Positions 34,383 through 42,282 of a stretch of 42,282 nucleotides of DNA are shown piece after piece. Source of the DNA: an uncultured Ignavibacterium sp. (GTDB taxonomy: Bacteria; Bacteroidota; Ignavibacteria; Ignavibacteriales; Ignavibacteriaceae). The notes beneath the pieces were generated by a model. It was not told the origin of the DNA. It did no database searches and was given only the letters and a program-made list of their open reading frames with translations. Position 1 is the first letter of the stretch; the number at the start of each line of letters is the position of its first letter. The position numbers and the translations under genes were made by a program. The DNA lies in contig CALEBT010000057.1 in NCBI GenBank assembly GCA_937942875.1, forward strand, positions 1-42,282, written 5' to 3'.

Positions 34383-35405
34383 ATGAGCATATTAGTTAAT
34401 AAAAAAACAAGGCTTGTAGTTCAGGGAATCACCGGCGGTGAAGGTTCATTTCATACTGGTCAAATGATTGAATATGGAACAAAGGTAGTCGCTGGTGTAA
34501 CTCCTGGAAAAGGCGGAACAAAATTCGAGAACATTCCAATCTACAACACTGTTGAAGAAGCTGTAAAAGAACAAAATGCAAATACATCTGTTATTTTTGT
34601 TCCACCAGCATTTGCAGCAGATGCAATTTTGGAAGCAGCTAATGCAGGTATAAAAGTAATTATCTGTATCACCGAAGGAATTCCAACTAACGATATGCTT
34701 AAGGTATATAATGCAATTAAAAACAAAGATGTTGTATTAATTGGACCGAACTGTCCCGGTGTTATATCACCCGGAGAAGCCAAAGTTGGAATTATGCCTG
34801 GATTTATTCATAAAAAAGGAAAAATTGGTGTAGTATCCAGAAGCGGAACACTAACCTATGAAGCAGTCAAACAATTAACAGATGTCGGATTAGGACAATC
34901 AACATGCGTTGGAATTGGTGGTGATCCGATTATCGGTTCAAAGTTTACTGATATTATAAAATTATTTAATGAAGACCCTGACACTGAAGGAATAGTAATG
35001 ATTGGTGAAATTGGTGGAAGTGCAGAAGAAGAAGCAGCTGAATTCATCAAAAAGAATGTTAAAAAACCCGTCGTTGGATTTATTGCAGGCAGAACAGCAC
35101 CTCCGGGACGTAGAATGGGGCACGCTGGAGCGATTATCTCAGGTGGTAAAGGTACTGCCGCTGAGAAAATGGATGCAATGAGAAAGGCCGGTATTCAAGT
35201 TGTAGAGAGTCCCGCTGAAATTGGTTCTACTATGTTAAAAGCTCTCAATAAATTAAAATCGAAACAAAGTAAAAAACAAACCAAGCAAGAAACGAAAGTC
35301 AAATCAGACAAGACAAAAAAATTAAGTAAGAAAGAAGAGAAGAAATCACATAAAAAAGATAAATCATCTAAGAAAAAATCTAACAAGAAAAAAAGCAGGA
35401 GATAA
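34383..35405 (+). CDS. sucD: Succinyl-CoA ligase alpha subunit with lysine-rich C-terminal tail
   Basis: Catalyses the TCA-cycle interconversion of succinyl-CoA and succinate with nucleotide phosphorylation. The ~290-residue core is standard: CoA-binding '[33 protein letters not shown]', '[21 protein letters not shown]', and phospho-histidine His247 in [17 protein letters not shown]. After the core (about residue 291) comes a 49-residue extension (292-340) that is about half lysine with Ser/Thr/Glu, absent from usual SucD. The beta subunit gene sucC is not adjacent. TATCTTTA at 34343-34350 is a one-mismatch -7 box 33 bp before the ATG. The gene is followed after two bases by ndk. Confidence 0.96.
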   Translation: MSILVNKKTRLVVQGITGGEGSFHTGQMIEYGTKVVAGVTPGKGGTKFENIPIYNTVEEAVKEQNANTSVIFVPPAFAADAILEAANAGIKVIICITEGIPTNDMLKVYNAIKNKDVVLIGPNCPGVISPGEAKVGIMPGFIHKKGKIGVVSRSGTLTYEAVKQLTDVGLGQSTCVGIGGDPIIGSKFTDIIKLFNEDPDTEGIVMIGEIGGSAEEEAAEFIKKNVKKPVVGFIAGRTAPPGRRMGHAGAIISGGKGTAAEKMDAMRKAGIQVVESPAEIGSTMLKALNKLKSKQSKKQTKQETKVKSDKTKKLSKKEEKKSHKKDKSSKKKSNKKKSRR

Positions 35406-35407
35406 AA

Positions 35408-35839
35408 TTGGGTAGAAAAACTTTGGCAATAATTAAGCCGGACGCTGTTAAAGATGGCTACATTGGTGAAATCATTTCAATGATTACAAAAGCTGGATTT
35501 AAAGTTAAAGCACTGAAAATGACACGCTTAACAAAAGCTCAGGCTGAAAAATTCTATGAAGTCCACAAAGAAAGACCATTTTATAATGATTTAGTTGAAT
35601 ATATGACCTCAGGTCCTTGTGTTCCTATTGCTCTTGAAAAAGATAATGCAGTTGAAGATTATAGAAAACTTATAGGTGCAACAGATCCTGCACAAGCTGA
35701 GGAAGGTACTGTCAGAAAACTTTATGCACGCAACAAGCAATTCAATGCTGTTCACGGTTCAGATTCTGATGAAAATGCGGAGAAAGAAATTGCTTTCTTC
35801 TTCTCTGAAAAAGAATTATTAGAAAACTATCAAGACTAA
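35408..35839 (+). CDS. ndk: Nucleoside diphosphate kinase
   Basis: A 143-residue enzyme that transfers the gamma-phosphate of ATP to NDPs through a phospho-histidine. '[19 protein letters not shown]' opens the fold, the '[19 protein letters not shown]' region is present, and the active-site His116 is in NAVHGSD. The start is TTG at 35408: AGGAG sits six bases upstream inside the last codons of sucD, and homologues begin at this point. The two genes are probably cotranscribed, pairing succinyl-CoA ligase NTP output with NDP kinase. Confidence 0.97.
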   Translation: MGRKTLAIIKPDAVKDGYIGEIISMITKAGFKVKALKMTRLTKAQAEKFYEVHKERPFYNDLVEYMTSGPCVPIALEKDNAVEDYRKLIGATDPAQAEEGTVRKLYARNKQFNAVHGSDSDENAEKEIAFFFSEKELLENYQD

Positions 35840-35854
35840 TTTTTTGAGGAAATA

Positions 35855-36904
35855 ATGAAAAAACTTTTAAGTGTTTTATTTGTTTTAATTGCTTTGGTTT
35901 TTATTGCTTGTGGTGATAAGAACAAGGATGAAATTCCTAAGATTGATTCTAAATTATACAATTATGATTCAACAGGCTTCAAGACTGAACCAGTAAATGA
36001 TAATTCAACCTTTGAGTTAGGATATCGTTTTGATAAAGGCGAGAAAATTTTGTACCGCCTTGTTAGTATTTCAGAGACAGCACAAAAAATTATTACTGAT
36101 ACAACTTTGACCAATAATATTAAACAAGAAATTATTTATCTGATTGAATTCGAACCAAAGTCTATTGAATCAGATGGTACTGTTGAAGCTGAAGTAAAAA
36201 TTGTTGGACTAAAATTGAATGCAGATGTTAACGGTGAAAAAATGGGTTTTGATGCTGTAAATGAAAAAGACACTCTCCAGATTCAGCTTTATGCAGAATT
36301 TGCTGCGATGCTGAATAATCCTTTTTCAATGAGATTTTCAGAATACGGTGAGATTTCTGAAATTTTCAGAGTTGATAAAATATCCAACAGATTTTTACAG
36401 CTTAGAGATGCTGATACTGTTGATGCACAAACTAAAAATATGATAAAAGATGAAATAGTTAATAGTGTGCTGAAACCTTTAATGGGTCAGCTCATAAGAA
36501 AAGTAACCAATAAAGTTTTAGCCGTTGATTCAACCTGGTCTGCACCACAGCCACCCGTTCCAATGATGGTATTTCAGATCAATTATACAAATAAATATAG
36601 AGTTGCTGGAATCGAAAAGTTTAATGATAATAAGCTTGCTGTTATTGATGCCGGGATGGATTATTCTGTTGAAGGTGAAACTAAAATAAATGAAAGAGGA
36701 GTTAATTACAATTTTAATAAACCTGTATCTAAAGGTGAAGGAAAAATTTATTTTAATATTTCAAAAGGTCGTATTCAAAAAGCTCGTACAACCTCTTCAA
36801 CTTCATTTTCTTTCACAATGGAAGCAGACACTCCTCAGGGCAGGCAAAAGGGTAAAAGAGAAGAATTTGTTTCAAACACAAATATTTTAGAATTAGTAAA
36901 ATAA
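35855..36904 (+). CDS. Uncharacterised lipoprotein, ~350 residues
   Basis: A type II signal peptide precedes lipobox FIAC (Cys19), so the protein is probably anchored in the outer or inner membrane. The mature part is beta-rich: 'FELGYRFDKGEKILYRLVS', 'VEAEVKIVGLKLNADVNG', 'NPFSMRFSEYGEISEIFRV', 'VDSTWSAPQPPVPM', 'GKIYFNISKGRIQKARTTSS'. The pattern of an input-scaling beta-sheet ending in 'FNISKGRIQKAR' resembles DUF6263-like lipoproteins; I cannot assign a function. GAGG five bases before the ATG supports the start. It lies 15 bp after ndk and ends the plus-strand run. Confidence 0.82.
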   Translation: MKKLLSVLFVLIALVFIACGDKNKDEIPKIDSKLYNYDSTGFKTEPVNDNSTFELGYRFDKGEKILYRLVSISETAQKIITDTTLTNNIKQEIIYLIEFEPKSIESDGTVEAEVKIVGLKLNADVNGEKMGFDAVNEKDTLQIQLYAEFAAMLNNPFSMRFSEYGEISEIFRVDKISNRFLQLRDADTVDAQTKNMIKDEIVNSVLKPLMGQLIRKVTNKVLAVDSTWSAPQPPVPMMVFQINYTNKYRVAGIEKFNDNKLAVIDAGMDYSVEGETKINERGVNYNFNKPVSKGEGKIYFNISKGRIQKARTTSSTSFSFTMEADTPQGRQKGKREEFVSNTNILELVK

Positions 36905-36930
36905 ATTTTAATTACACTTCAATATATTTT

Positions 36931-36954
36931 AGAGACTTGCCGCAGCAAGTCTCT
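36931..36954. repeat. Perfect 10-bp inverted repeat between convergent genes
   Basis: AGAGACTTGC-CGCA-GCAAGTCTCT forms a perfect 10-bp stem with a 4-nt loop in the 70-bp gap between the plus-strand lipoprotein and the minus-strand C69 peptidase. No clean T-run follows on either strand (ACTTTAATT on plus, AAAATATATT on minus), so it may be a dispersed palindromic repeat that also blocks read-through, not a textbook terminator. Confidence 0.7.
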
Positions 36955-36974
36955 ACTTTAATTCAATTAAACAC

Positions 36975-38783
36975 TCATTCAAATTTCTCTTTATGAATCT
37001 TTTCTATCTCTTGTAATATATTATCAATTCTCTCGATTTTCTTTTTAATTGTTTCATCTTCCGGTTTGATATTCAATGCTTTTTGAAATTCTTTTTTTGC
37101 TTCTTCGTATTTCTTAGAACTTAGATGACCTTCGGCATTCTTTACAGCAGTTTTATATGATTCTTCTAATTCAGCAGGCAATTTTTTCATTCTGTATTTT
37201 TCGCCACTCTCATTAACAATATATCTTTTGAACTCTTTCGTATAGCCAATATTAACAGGGTTTCCATATTCATTTTTCTTAATTCCATCTAAATATTTAA
37301 CCAATAATTCCTCACCAAGTTTTTTCCATCTCTCAATAGTAACTTTGGACATCTCATTAGAATAAGTAGTTAAATAATCAATCGCTTTTGCCTGAGATTC
37401 TTTCAATAAAATTTGTGCAGCATCCTCGATAGATTTTTGTCTTGCGTGAAATTTACCTTCTAATTCCGACTGAACTTTAATAATATCATCTTTTACAACA
37501 GAAAATTTAGGATAAGCATAATTCGACACAAAATTAAAAACCCAGAAAGCAGCATCACTATGATATTTATTTAATGAACCCAGCCCTTGTTGAAAGTTGT
37601 AAGGGATTTTATTTATTGAAGCATACATCGGTATCCAAACTGTAAAATAAGTATCATCAACACCAAACCATAAAACTCCGCCAACCTCTCTTGGCAGATA
37701 GGAACGAGCCTGAGAGACAAATGAAAATCCTGTTTGTGGAGTTGATATTGGTCTTTCATTAAAATATTGATTGCCTTCATATTCCCAGACAAGCGGTCTC
37801 CATCTTACTGGAGTGTTATACCATCCGGAGGCAATCCCATTGGTAATATCTAATTCAGTTCCTTCATAATGGTCGCGCATAAGTTTTTTAACATCCGAAA
37901 GAGAAAGTTTCTCATCAGGTTTTACATATAGAGGCATTCTCTCTAAAGACTCCCCACGAATGTATGAAATATATTTTTCCATATCTTTATTAACTCTTCT
38001 AAACAGAGACCAAACTCTTGCTTCGCAAAACCTTACAGAACCAAAATCTAAAGGAGCATAAACATCAGAGAAGCTAAAATCTTCATCTTTACCATTGAAG
38101 TATCCCATTTCTCTTGCAAAACTTACGACATCTTTTGAATAGAGATAATTTTCGGGGTCATTGAAATTTATTTTTGTTATTCTTGCGTGATTAGCGTGAG
38201 CAGATATATAACCATCGGGAATTCTGACAGCAACCCATACAGCTCCTTTTCTTCCCTCTCCTTTTCCAATCATTTCAAGAATCCAGGCTTCGTTTGCATC
38301 AGCAATAGAGAATGATTCTCCTGAACTATAATACCCATATTCATCAACCAATTCGGTCATAATCTTTATTGCTTCACGAGCTGTTTTTGATCTTTGTAAA
38401 GCGATATAAATCAGGCTTCCATAATCAATAATACCTTTTGAGTTGACAAGCTCCTCTCTTCCACCGAAGGTAGTTTCACCAATTACAACCTGATATTCAT
38501 TCATATTACCAACGACATTATAAGTTTCAGGAGCTTGTTTTATTCTGCCAAGGTATTTACCTGTATCCCAATCATAGATATCCAGCCAGGTTCCTTCACT
38601 ATATTTAGCTGCAGGAAAGTAGTAAAGCTCTCCATATAATGTAAAAGAATCAGCAGTATAACAGATATGAACCGAACCATCTTTTGAAGCTCCTTTTGTT
38701 ACAATTAAATTAGTACAGGGAATGATTAATTGATAGGCGGTGAGAACGGCTAATAATGATATAAATTTGGTTATTCTAACCAT
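36975..38783 (-). CDS. Secreted C69-family dipeptidase/N-terminal nucleophile hydrolase with C-terminal TPR-like helices
   Basis: A 602-residue exported protein. After a hydrophobic signal segment, Cys23 in IIPCTNLIVTKGAS is the expected N-terminal nucleophile of peptidase family C69 (PepD-like), exposed by signal processing. Family features follow: 'NVVGNMNEYQVVIGETTFGGREEL' (~90-113), 'DYGSLIYIALQRSKTAREAI', 'SFSIADANEAWILEMIGKG' and 'GYISAHANHARI'. The last ~63 residues contain a 'AEGHLSSKKYEEAKKEFQKALNIKPED' helix pair that matches the TPR consensus. Such enzymes hydrolyse dipeptides. The S9 peptidase gene is divergent to it, suggesting a peptide-use pair. An AAAGGG-like site lies before the ATG. 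Confidence 0.9.
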   Translation of the reverse strand: MVRITKFISLLAVLTAYQLIIPCTNLIVTKGASKDGSVHICYTADSFTLYGELYYFPAAKYSEGTWLDIYDWDTGKYLGRIKQAPETYNVVGNMNEYQVVIGETTFGGREELVNSKGIIDYGSLIYIALQRSKTAREAIKIMTELVDEYGYYSSGESFSIADANEAWILEMIGKGEGRKGAVWVAVRIPDGYISAHANHARITKINFNDPENYLYSKDVVSFAREMGYFNGKDEDFSFSDVYAPLDFGSVRFCEARVWSLFRRVNKDMEKYISYIRGESLERMPLYVKPDEKLSLSDVKKLMRDHYEGTELDITNGIASGWYNTPVRWRPLVWEYEGNQYFNERPISTPQTGFSFVSQARSYLPREVGGVLWFGVDDTYFTVWIPMYASINKIPYNFQQGLGSLNKYHSDAAFWVFNFVSNYAYPKFSVVKDDIIKVQSELEGKFHARQKSIEDAAQILLKESQAKAIDYLTTYSNEMSKVTIERWKKLGEELLVKYLDGIKKNEYGNPVNIGYTKEFKRYIVNESGEKYRMKKLPAELEESYKTAVKNAEGHLSSKKYEEAKKEFQKALNIKPEDETIKKKIERIDNILQEIEKIHKEKFE

Positions 38784-38971
38784 CTTAATCCCTTTCTTTT
38801 AGTTTGTCAATTTGTTGACTCAATATAATAAAAACGTGAATTTTTACCACTGAAAAACGGAATTTTTCGTTCTGTTCATACGTTCATCAATCAGATTTGC
38901 CACTTATCAGAATTAAGAGTTAAATAATTTTAATAAAATCATATATTTTCTAAAATTATTTTACAATAATC

Positions 38972-38977
38972 AGGAGG
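38972..38977 (+). promoter_or_regulatory. Strong ribosome binding site of the S9 peptidase gene
   Basis: AGGAGG is a full Shine-Dalgarno match four bases before the ATG at 38982. Most genes in this window have weak or no such site, so this one stands out and fixes the start. Confidence 0.75.
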
Positions 38978-38981
38978 CATA

Positions 38982-41657
38982 ATGAAACCTTTAATTTTTC
39001 TTTCAATATTTTTCATAGGAATTTATATGAACATTTTAGCACAATTACCACCCTTAATTGACAGAGAGATATTTTTCGGTGATCCCGAAATATCAGGAGC
39101 TCAAATTTCGCCTGATGGAAGGTTCATATCTTTTATTAAGCCTTTTAATAATGTTCGAAATATCTGGGTAAAAACTTTCGATGAACCATTCGAAAATGCC
39201 CGCCCTTTAACAGCAGATAAAAAACGCCCGATTATGGCTTATTTCTGGTCTGTTGACAGTAAATATATTTTATTCGTTCAGGACAATGGAGGAGATGAAA
39301 ACTACAGGGTTTATGCTGTTGACCCAACTGCTAAAGGTGATCCCGTTCCACCCGCTCGAGATTTAACGCCCTACGAAAACGTACGGGCTGTGATACTTGA
39401 TGTACCACGCAACAATCCAAATGTTATTATGGTCGGGTTAAATGATAGAAATCCTCAATTACACGATGTTTATAAAATTAGTTTGAATGATGGAAGCAGA
39501 GAACTATTATGGCAAAACGATCAGAATATTATTGGATGGCTGTTCGACTTGAAAGGAAATTTAAGATTAGGTATGAGAATGACTCCGGATGGTGGAAGTG
39601 AGATTCTAAAAATTGAAGGAAAAGAACTTGTCCCAATTTACTCAGTTAGTAATGAAGAAGAAGCATACCCAATAAGATTTACTCCTGATGGAAATAAATT
39701 TTATATGGTAACCAATAAAGGAAATGATGTAGATAAAACTCAACTAATGTTATATGATTTAACAAATAATAAAATTGATTTCATAGAAAAAGACCCGCTT
39801 GATGAAGTTGATTTTGGAGGAACTTATTTTTCAGAATTAACAAACGAACTTGTTTTTACCACATACGTTAGTGACAAGACCCGAATTTATTTTCGAAATG
39901 AAGAATTCAAAAAAGATTACGAAAAGCTCAAGGAAAAATTTGGAGACAGTGAAATTGATTTTCGCTCAGCTACTTTAGATGAAAAAATATTTTTAATATC
40001 TGTCTCCAGCGATACTGACCAAGGCTCTGTTTATGTTTTCAATCGAGAGACAGGGGAGATAAGTTTTCTGTATAAATCCAATCCCAAACTTCCCTCTGAA
40101 CCTCTTGCTCCAATGATTCCAATAAGATATGCTGCAAGAGATGGAATGATAATTCCCGGCTATTTGACTTTGCCAAAAGGAATTGAACATAAAAATTTAC
40201 CGACAGTTTTACTTGTTCACGGCGGACCTTGGGCAAGAGATTTCTGGGGATATGATGCTCTAGCTCAATTTTTAGCTAACAGAGGCTACGCTGTTTTACA
40301 ACCTAATTTCAGAGGTTCTACCGGTTACGGTAAAAAATTTCTCAATGCGGGAAATAAACAATGGGGTCGCGGCTCAATGCAGCACGACTTAACTGATGCT
40401 GTTAAATGGTTAATTGAACAGGGTTACTCAGACCCAGATAAAATTGCTATTGTCGGTGGCTCTTATGGCGGGTACGCTACTCTTGCAGGATTAACTTTTA
40501 CACCAGATTTATATGCAGCAGGATTTTCAATTGTAGGTCCTTCAAGCATAATAACCTTGTTAAATTCTATTCCACCTTACTGGGCTCCACTTAAAAAAAT
40601 ATTCGATGTTCGCGTTGGAGATATGAATAATCCTGAAGAGAAGAAGATCCTTGAAGAACAATCTCCTCTCTACTATGCGACTGAGATAAAAAAACCCTTA
40701 TTTGTTGTCCAAGGGGCAAATGACCCTAGAGTTAAAAAAACTGAATCCGATCAGATAGTTGTTGCTTTAAGAGATTTAGGGCGAGAGGTTGAATATATGG
40801 TTGCAGAAGATGAAGGGCACGGTTTTGCAGGTAAAGAAAACAGAATATCTATGTTCTTTGCTCTTGAAAAATTTTTGTCAAAGCATCTCAATGGGAGATA
40901 TCAACAGGATTTGAGACCTGAAATTAAAGAACGATTCGAGAAGTTGATGGTTGATATAAAAACTGTTTCTCTTCCAGTAAAAGAAGAATTCTCTGGTGAA
41001 ATGATAAAATCTTTTAATGGTGAAAATGTTTTAACTGGAAATTCCAAATATTTAATCAATATTGAATCTGGTGGTCAGAAAATAAATTTGGAATTAAATA
41101 GAAATATCTCCGAGACAAAGCTTGATGGAAGAGATGTTTTACTTGTGTATGAAGAAACCAAAGGAATGATGGATGGAACTGATTCCCTTTTCATTGATAG
41201 AAAAACACTTCTGCCAATAAAAAGAATAATTAAGCAAGGAATGGCTGATATCAAAGTTTCTTTCTCAGAAAATAAGATAGAAGGTCTGATCGCAGCAGGA
41301 CCACAACAGATTCCAATAAATTCCAATTTAGATTCACCTGTTTTACCAGATGGGACAGGCACTGAACTTGCAATTAGTTCTTTAGAATTAAAAGAAAATA
41401 TGAATTTCAAGATTCAGCAATTTGATTTACAAGCGGGAAAACCTAAAATTATTAACGTCAAAGTTCTTGGAAGTGAAATCTCGGAGATAAATGGAAAAAT
41501 GTTAGATACTTTCAAAGTTGAATATAATCCTGAAGATGATGAACAAGACGGCTCAATTTTATGGATAGATAAAAAGACTAGAAAAGTATTAAAGTCTGAA
41601 ATGAGTTTACCTGCTATGATGGGCGGCGGTAAAGTATTTTACGAAATAGTTGAATAA
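38982..41657 (+). CDS. Secreted S9-family prolyl oligopeptidase-like peptidase with C-terminal extra domain
   Basis: An 891-residue exported serine peptidase. Signal peptide ~1-21 (ends NILAQ). Residues ~30-380 form a WD/propeller-like N-terminal domain ('GAQISPDGRFISFIKPF', 'AYFWSVDSKYILFVQDNGG'), and an alpha/beta hydrolase domain runs from ~390 to ~640. Catalytic residues are Ser494 in VGGSYGGYATLAG, Asp581 in QGANDPRV and His613 in EDEGHGF; 'VLLVHGGPWARDFWGYDALAQFLANRGYAVLQPNFRGS' (split in the text by other residues) marks the oxyanion region. The C-terminal ~250 residues after the peptidase domain are not part of ordinary S9 proteins. They are beta-rich, and lines such as 'DSLFIDRKTLLPIKRII' and 'GSILWIDKKTRKVLKSEM' recall DUF3108-like repeats. 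It is divergent from the C69 peptidase across a 198-bp gap. Confidence 0.93.
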   Translation: MKPLIFLSIFFIGIYMNILAQLPPLIDREIFFGDPEISGAQISPDGRFISFIKPFNNVRNIWVKTFDEPFENARPLTADKKRPIMAYFWSVDSKYILFVQDNGGDENYRVYAVDPTAKGDPVPPARDLTPYENVRAVILDVPRNNPNVIMVGLNDRNPQLHDVYKISLNDGSRELLWQNDQNIIGWLFDLKGNLRLGMRMTPDGGSEILKIEGKELVPIYSVSNEEEAYPIRFTPDGNKFYMVTNKGNDVDKTQLMLYDLTNNKIDFIEKDPLDEVDFGGTYFSELTNELVFTTYVSDKTRIYFRNEEFKKDYEKLKEKFGDSEIDFRSATLDEKIFLISVSSDTDQGSVYVFNRETGEISFLYKSNPKLPSEPLAPMIPIRYAARDGMIIPGYLTLPKGIEHKNLPTVLLVHGGPWARDFWGYDALAQFLANRGYAVLQPNFRGSTGYGKKFLNAGNKQWGRGSMQHDLTDAVKWLIEQGYSDPDKIAIVGGSYGGYATLAGLTFTPDLYAAGFSIVGPSSIITLLNSIPPYWAPLKKIFDVRVGDMNNPEEKKILEEQSPLYYATEIKKPLFVVQGANDPRVKKTESDQIVVALRDLGREVEYMVAEDEGHGFAGKENRISMFFALEKFLSKHLNGRYQQDLRPEIKERFEKLMVDIKTVSLPVKEEFSGEMIKSFNGENVLTGNSKYLINIESGGQKINLELNRNISETKLDGRDVLLVYEETKGMMDGTDSLFIDRKTLLPIKRIIKQGMADIKVSFSENKIEGLIAAGPQQIPINSNLDSPVLPDGTGTELAISSLELKENMNFKIQQFDLQAGKPKIINVKVLGSEISEINGKMLDTFKVEYNPEDDEQDGSILWIDKKTRKVLKSEMSLPAMMGGGKVFYEIVE

Positions 41658-41997
41658 TATTTTTTATTGAATTTATATCTTTAATCATTTAAGGTGTGGC
41701 TGAAAATTATATTTATCCTGAATTCCTGGTTGGTCTTTGGATTGTCAAGGGAAAGTAATTAGTTAATTTTCCGTCACACCTTTTTCTATAATTCTTTTGT
41801 GAATAATCATTATCATATCACATCAGGTTTATTCTCATAAAAAATCAACAACTTAAATAAAGAGATTTGAAAATAATTTCTTTAAAACTGAAATTCTTAT
41901 TTACCTTCTACCAGCTTTTTAATTCTTCTGATTATATTAAAACTATCGTGATTATAAATGAAGAGTAATAGTCTAAATTTTGTTTGGGTAAAATAAA
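41658..41997. other. 340-bp spacer without a gene
   Basis: It lies between the S9 peptidase stop and the minus-strand transporter stop. Apart from the long imperfect hairpin at 41691-41783, it is plain A/T-rich sequence with no coding frame of note. Confidence 0.6.
41691..41783. repeat. Long imperfect hairpin / inverted-repeat element with 19-bp arms
   Basis: The left arm (41691-41709, AAGGTGTGGCTGAAAATTA) pairs with the right arm (41764-41782, TAATTTTCCGTCACACCTT) over 19 positions with one mismatch (T/C) and one G-U pair; about 54 bases lie between. The right arm is followed by more T residues (81-85), so on the plus strand it could act as terminator for the S9 gene. The size and near-perfect ends also fit a small non-autonomous repeat. 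Confidence 0.65.
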
Positions 41998-42282
41998 TTA
42001 GACTCCAAGTTTATCTTTTCTTTTTAATGAAAAGTAAGTTGAATTGAAAAACACTAAGTTGAAAGCAATTATTATTAAAACATCTGATATTAAATTATCA
42101 GATGAAAATCCTATCTGACTTATAATAATAGAAGAATTTGCCTTATACTCAGATATCAAACTTGCCTCAAAAGACCATCTGCTGATCATAAAAGCTGCAA
42201 TTACTTTTATGAAATCTTTCATTATTGCAAATTTACTTATCAGTCCTCCTAAAATAATTTTAGGTATCAATACAATCGGAAC
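41998..42282 (-). CDS. ABC-2-type transporter permease, C-terminal fragment (start outside window)
   Basis: The frame is open to the right edge of the window and stops at 41998-42000; 94 residues are visible. 'VPIVLIPKIILGGLISKF' followed by 'MISRWSFEASL' is the conserved C-terminal part of ABC-2/ABCG-like permease domains (family 'P...L.G......ISRW.FEAL'). A last hydrophobic helix (LIIIAFNLVFFNSTYFSL) and a short basic tail end the protein. The ATPase domain, if fused, lies outside. The substrate cannot be inferred. It converges on the S9 peptidase. Confidence 0.75.
   Translation of the reverse strand, partial: VPIVLIPKIILGGLISKFAIMKDFIKVIAAFMISRWSFEASLISEYKANSSIIISQIGFSSDNLISDVLIIIAFNLVFFNSTYFSLKRKDKLGV

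Noticed and set aside
35195-35386. Minus-strand frame opposite the lysine-rich SucD tail
   Set aside because: Phe/Leu-rich complement of the Lys codons; a composition artefact.

Overview
The window is AT-rich DNA (GC visibly about 30%) that looks chromosomal, from a member of the Bacteroidota/Chlorobi group. The gene content fits the Ignavibacteria best. The evidence is a giant gingipain-fold (C25) peptidase with a type IX secretion C-terminal sorting tail, TAnnTTTG-like promoter words, PurS/PurQ-type purine synthesis, a secreted C69 peptidase and a secreted S9 peptidase, and a tRNA gene without an encoded CCA. The taxonomic call is inference from gene content; no rRNA is present. I see no CRISPR array, prophage or intact insertion sequence.

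Layout. (1) 1-175: the 3' end of a purine-nucleoside phosphorylase gene (+), then about 630 bp without a gene. (2) 812-26504: an almost uninterrupted minus-strand block, read from right to left: ybaB, recR, a methyltransferase, two related small lipoproteins, ftsX, then a polysaccharide export and assembly locus. That locus comprises a Wza-like exporter, a Wzz-like co-polymerase, a methyltransferase, a MurJ/Wzx-like flippase, a D-glucuronyl C5-epimerase homologue, a GT9, a Wzy/WaaL-like polymerase/ligase, a GT4, an AsnB-like amidotransferase, a GT2, a DegT aminotransferase and a PglC-like initiating sugar transferase. The 1908-residue C25 peptidase, glmS and tRNA-Phe follow. (3) 26619-36904: plus-strand housekeeping genes: a diverged PurC-like gene, psd, pssA, purS, purQ, tatA, gatA, a GNAT acetyltransferase, a repeat-filled spacer, two GT9 glycosyltransferases, sucD with a lysine-rich tail, ndk and a lipoprotein. 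(4) 36975-42282: a C69 peptidase (-), an S9 peptidase with an extra C-terminal domain (+), a long imperfect hairpin, and the 3' end of an ABC-2-type transporter gene (-).

How the genes work together. The polysaccharide locus reads as a complete Wzx/Wzy-type pathway. PglC-like phosphoglycosyl transfer starts the glycan on the lipid carrier, GT2/GT4/GT9 enzymes extend it, the MurJ-like protein flips it, the Wzy-like protein polymerises or ligates it, and Wzz/Wza-like proteins set length and export it. The glucuronyl C5-epimerase and the AsnB-like amidotransferase suggest a uronic-acid polymer that is epimerised (GlcA to IdoA) and possibly amidated. This is the most interesting part of the window. 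GlmS next door would supply glucosamine-6-phosphate for amino sugars. In the plus-strand block, psd and pssA form a phosphatidylethanolamine pathway nested between purine genes, with stop/start overlaps indicating translational coupling.
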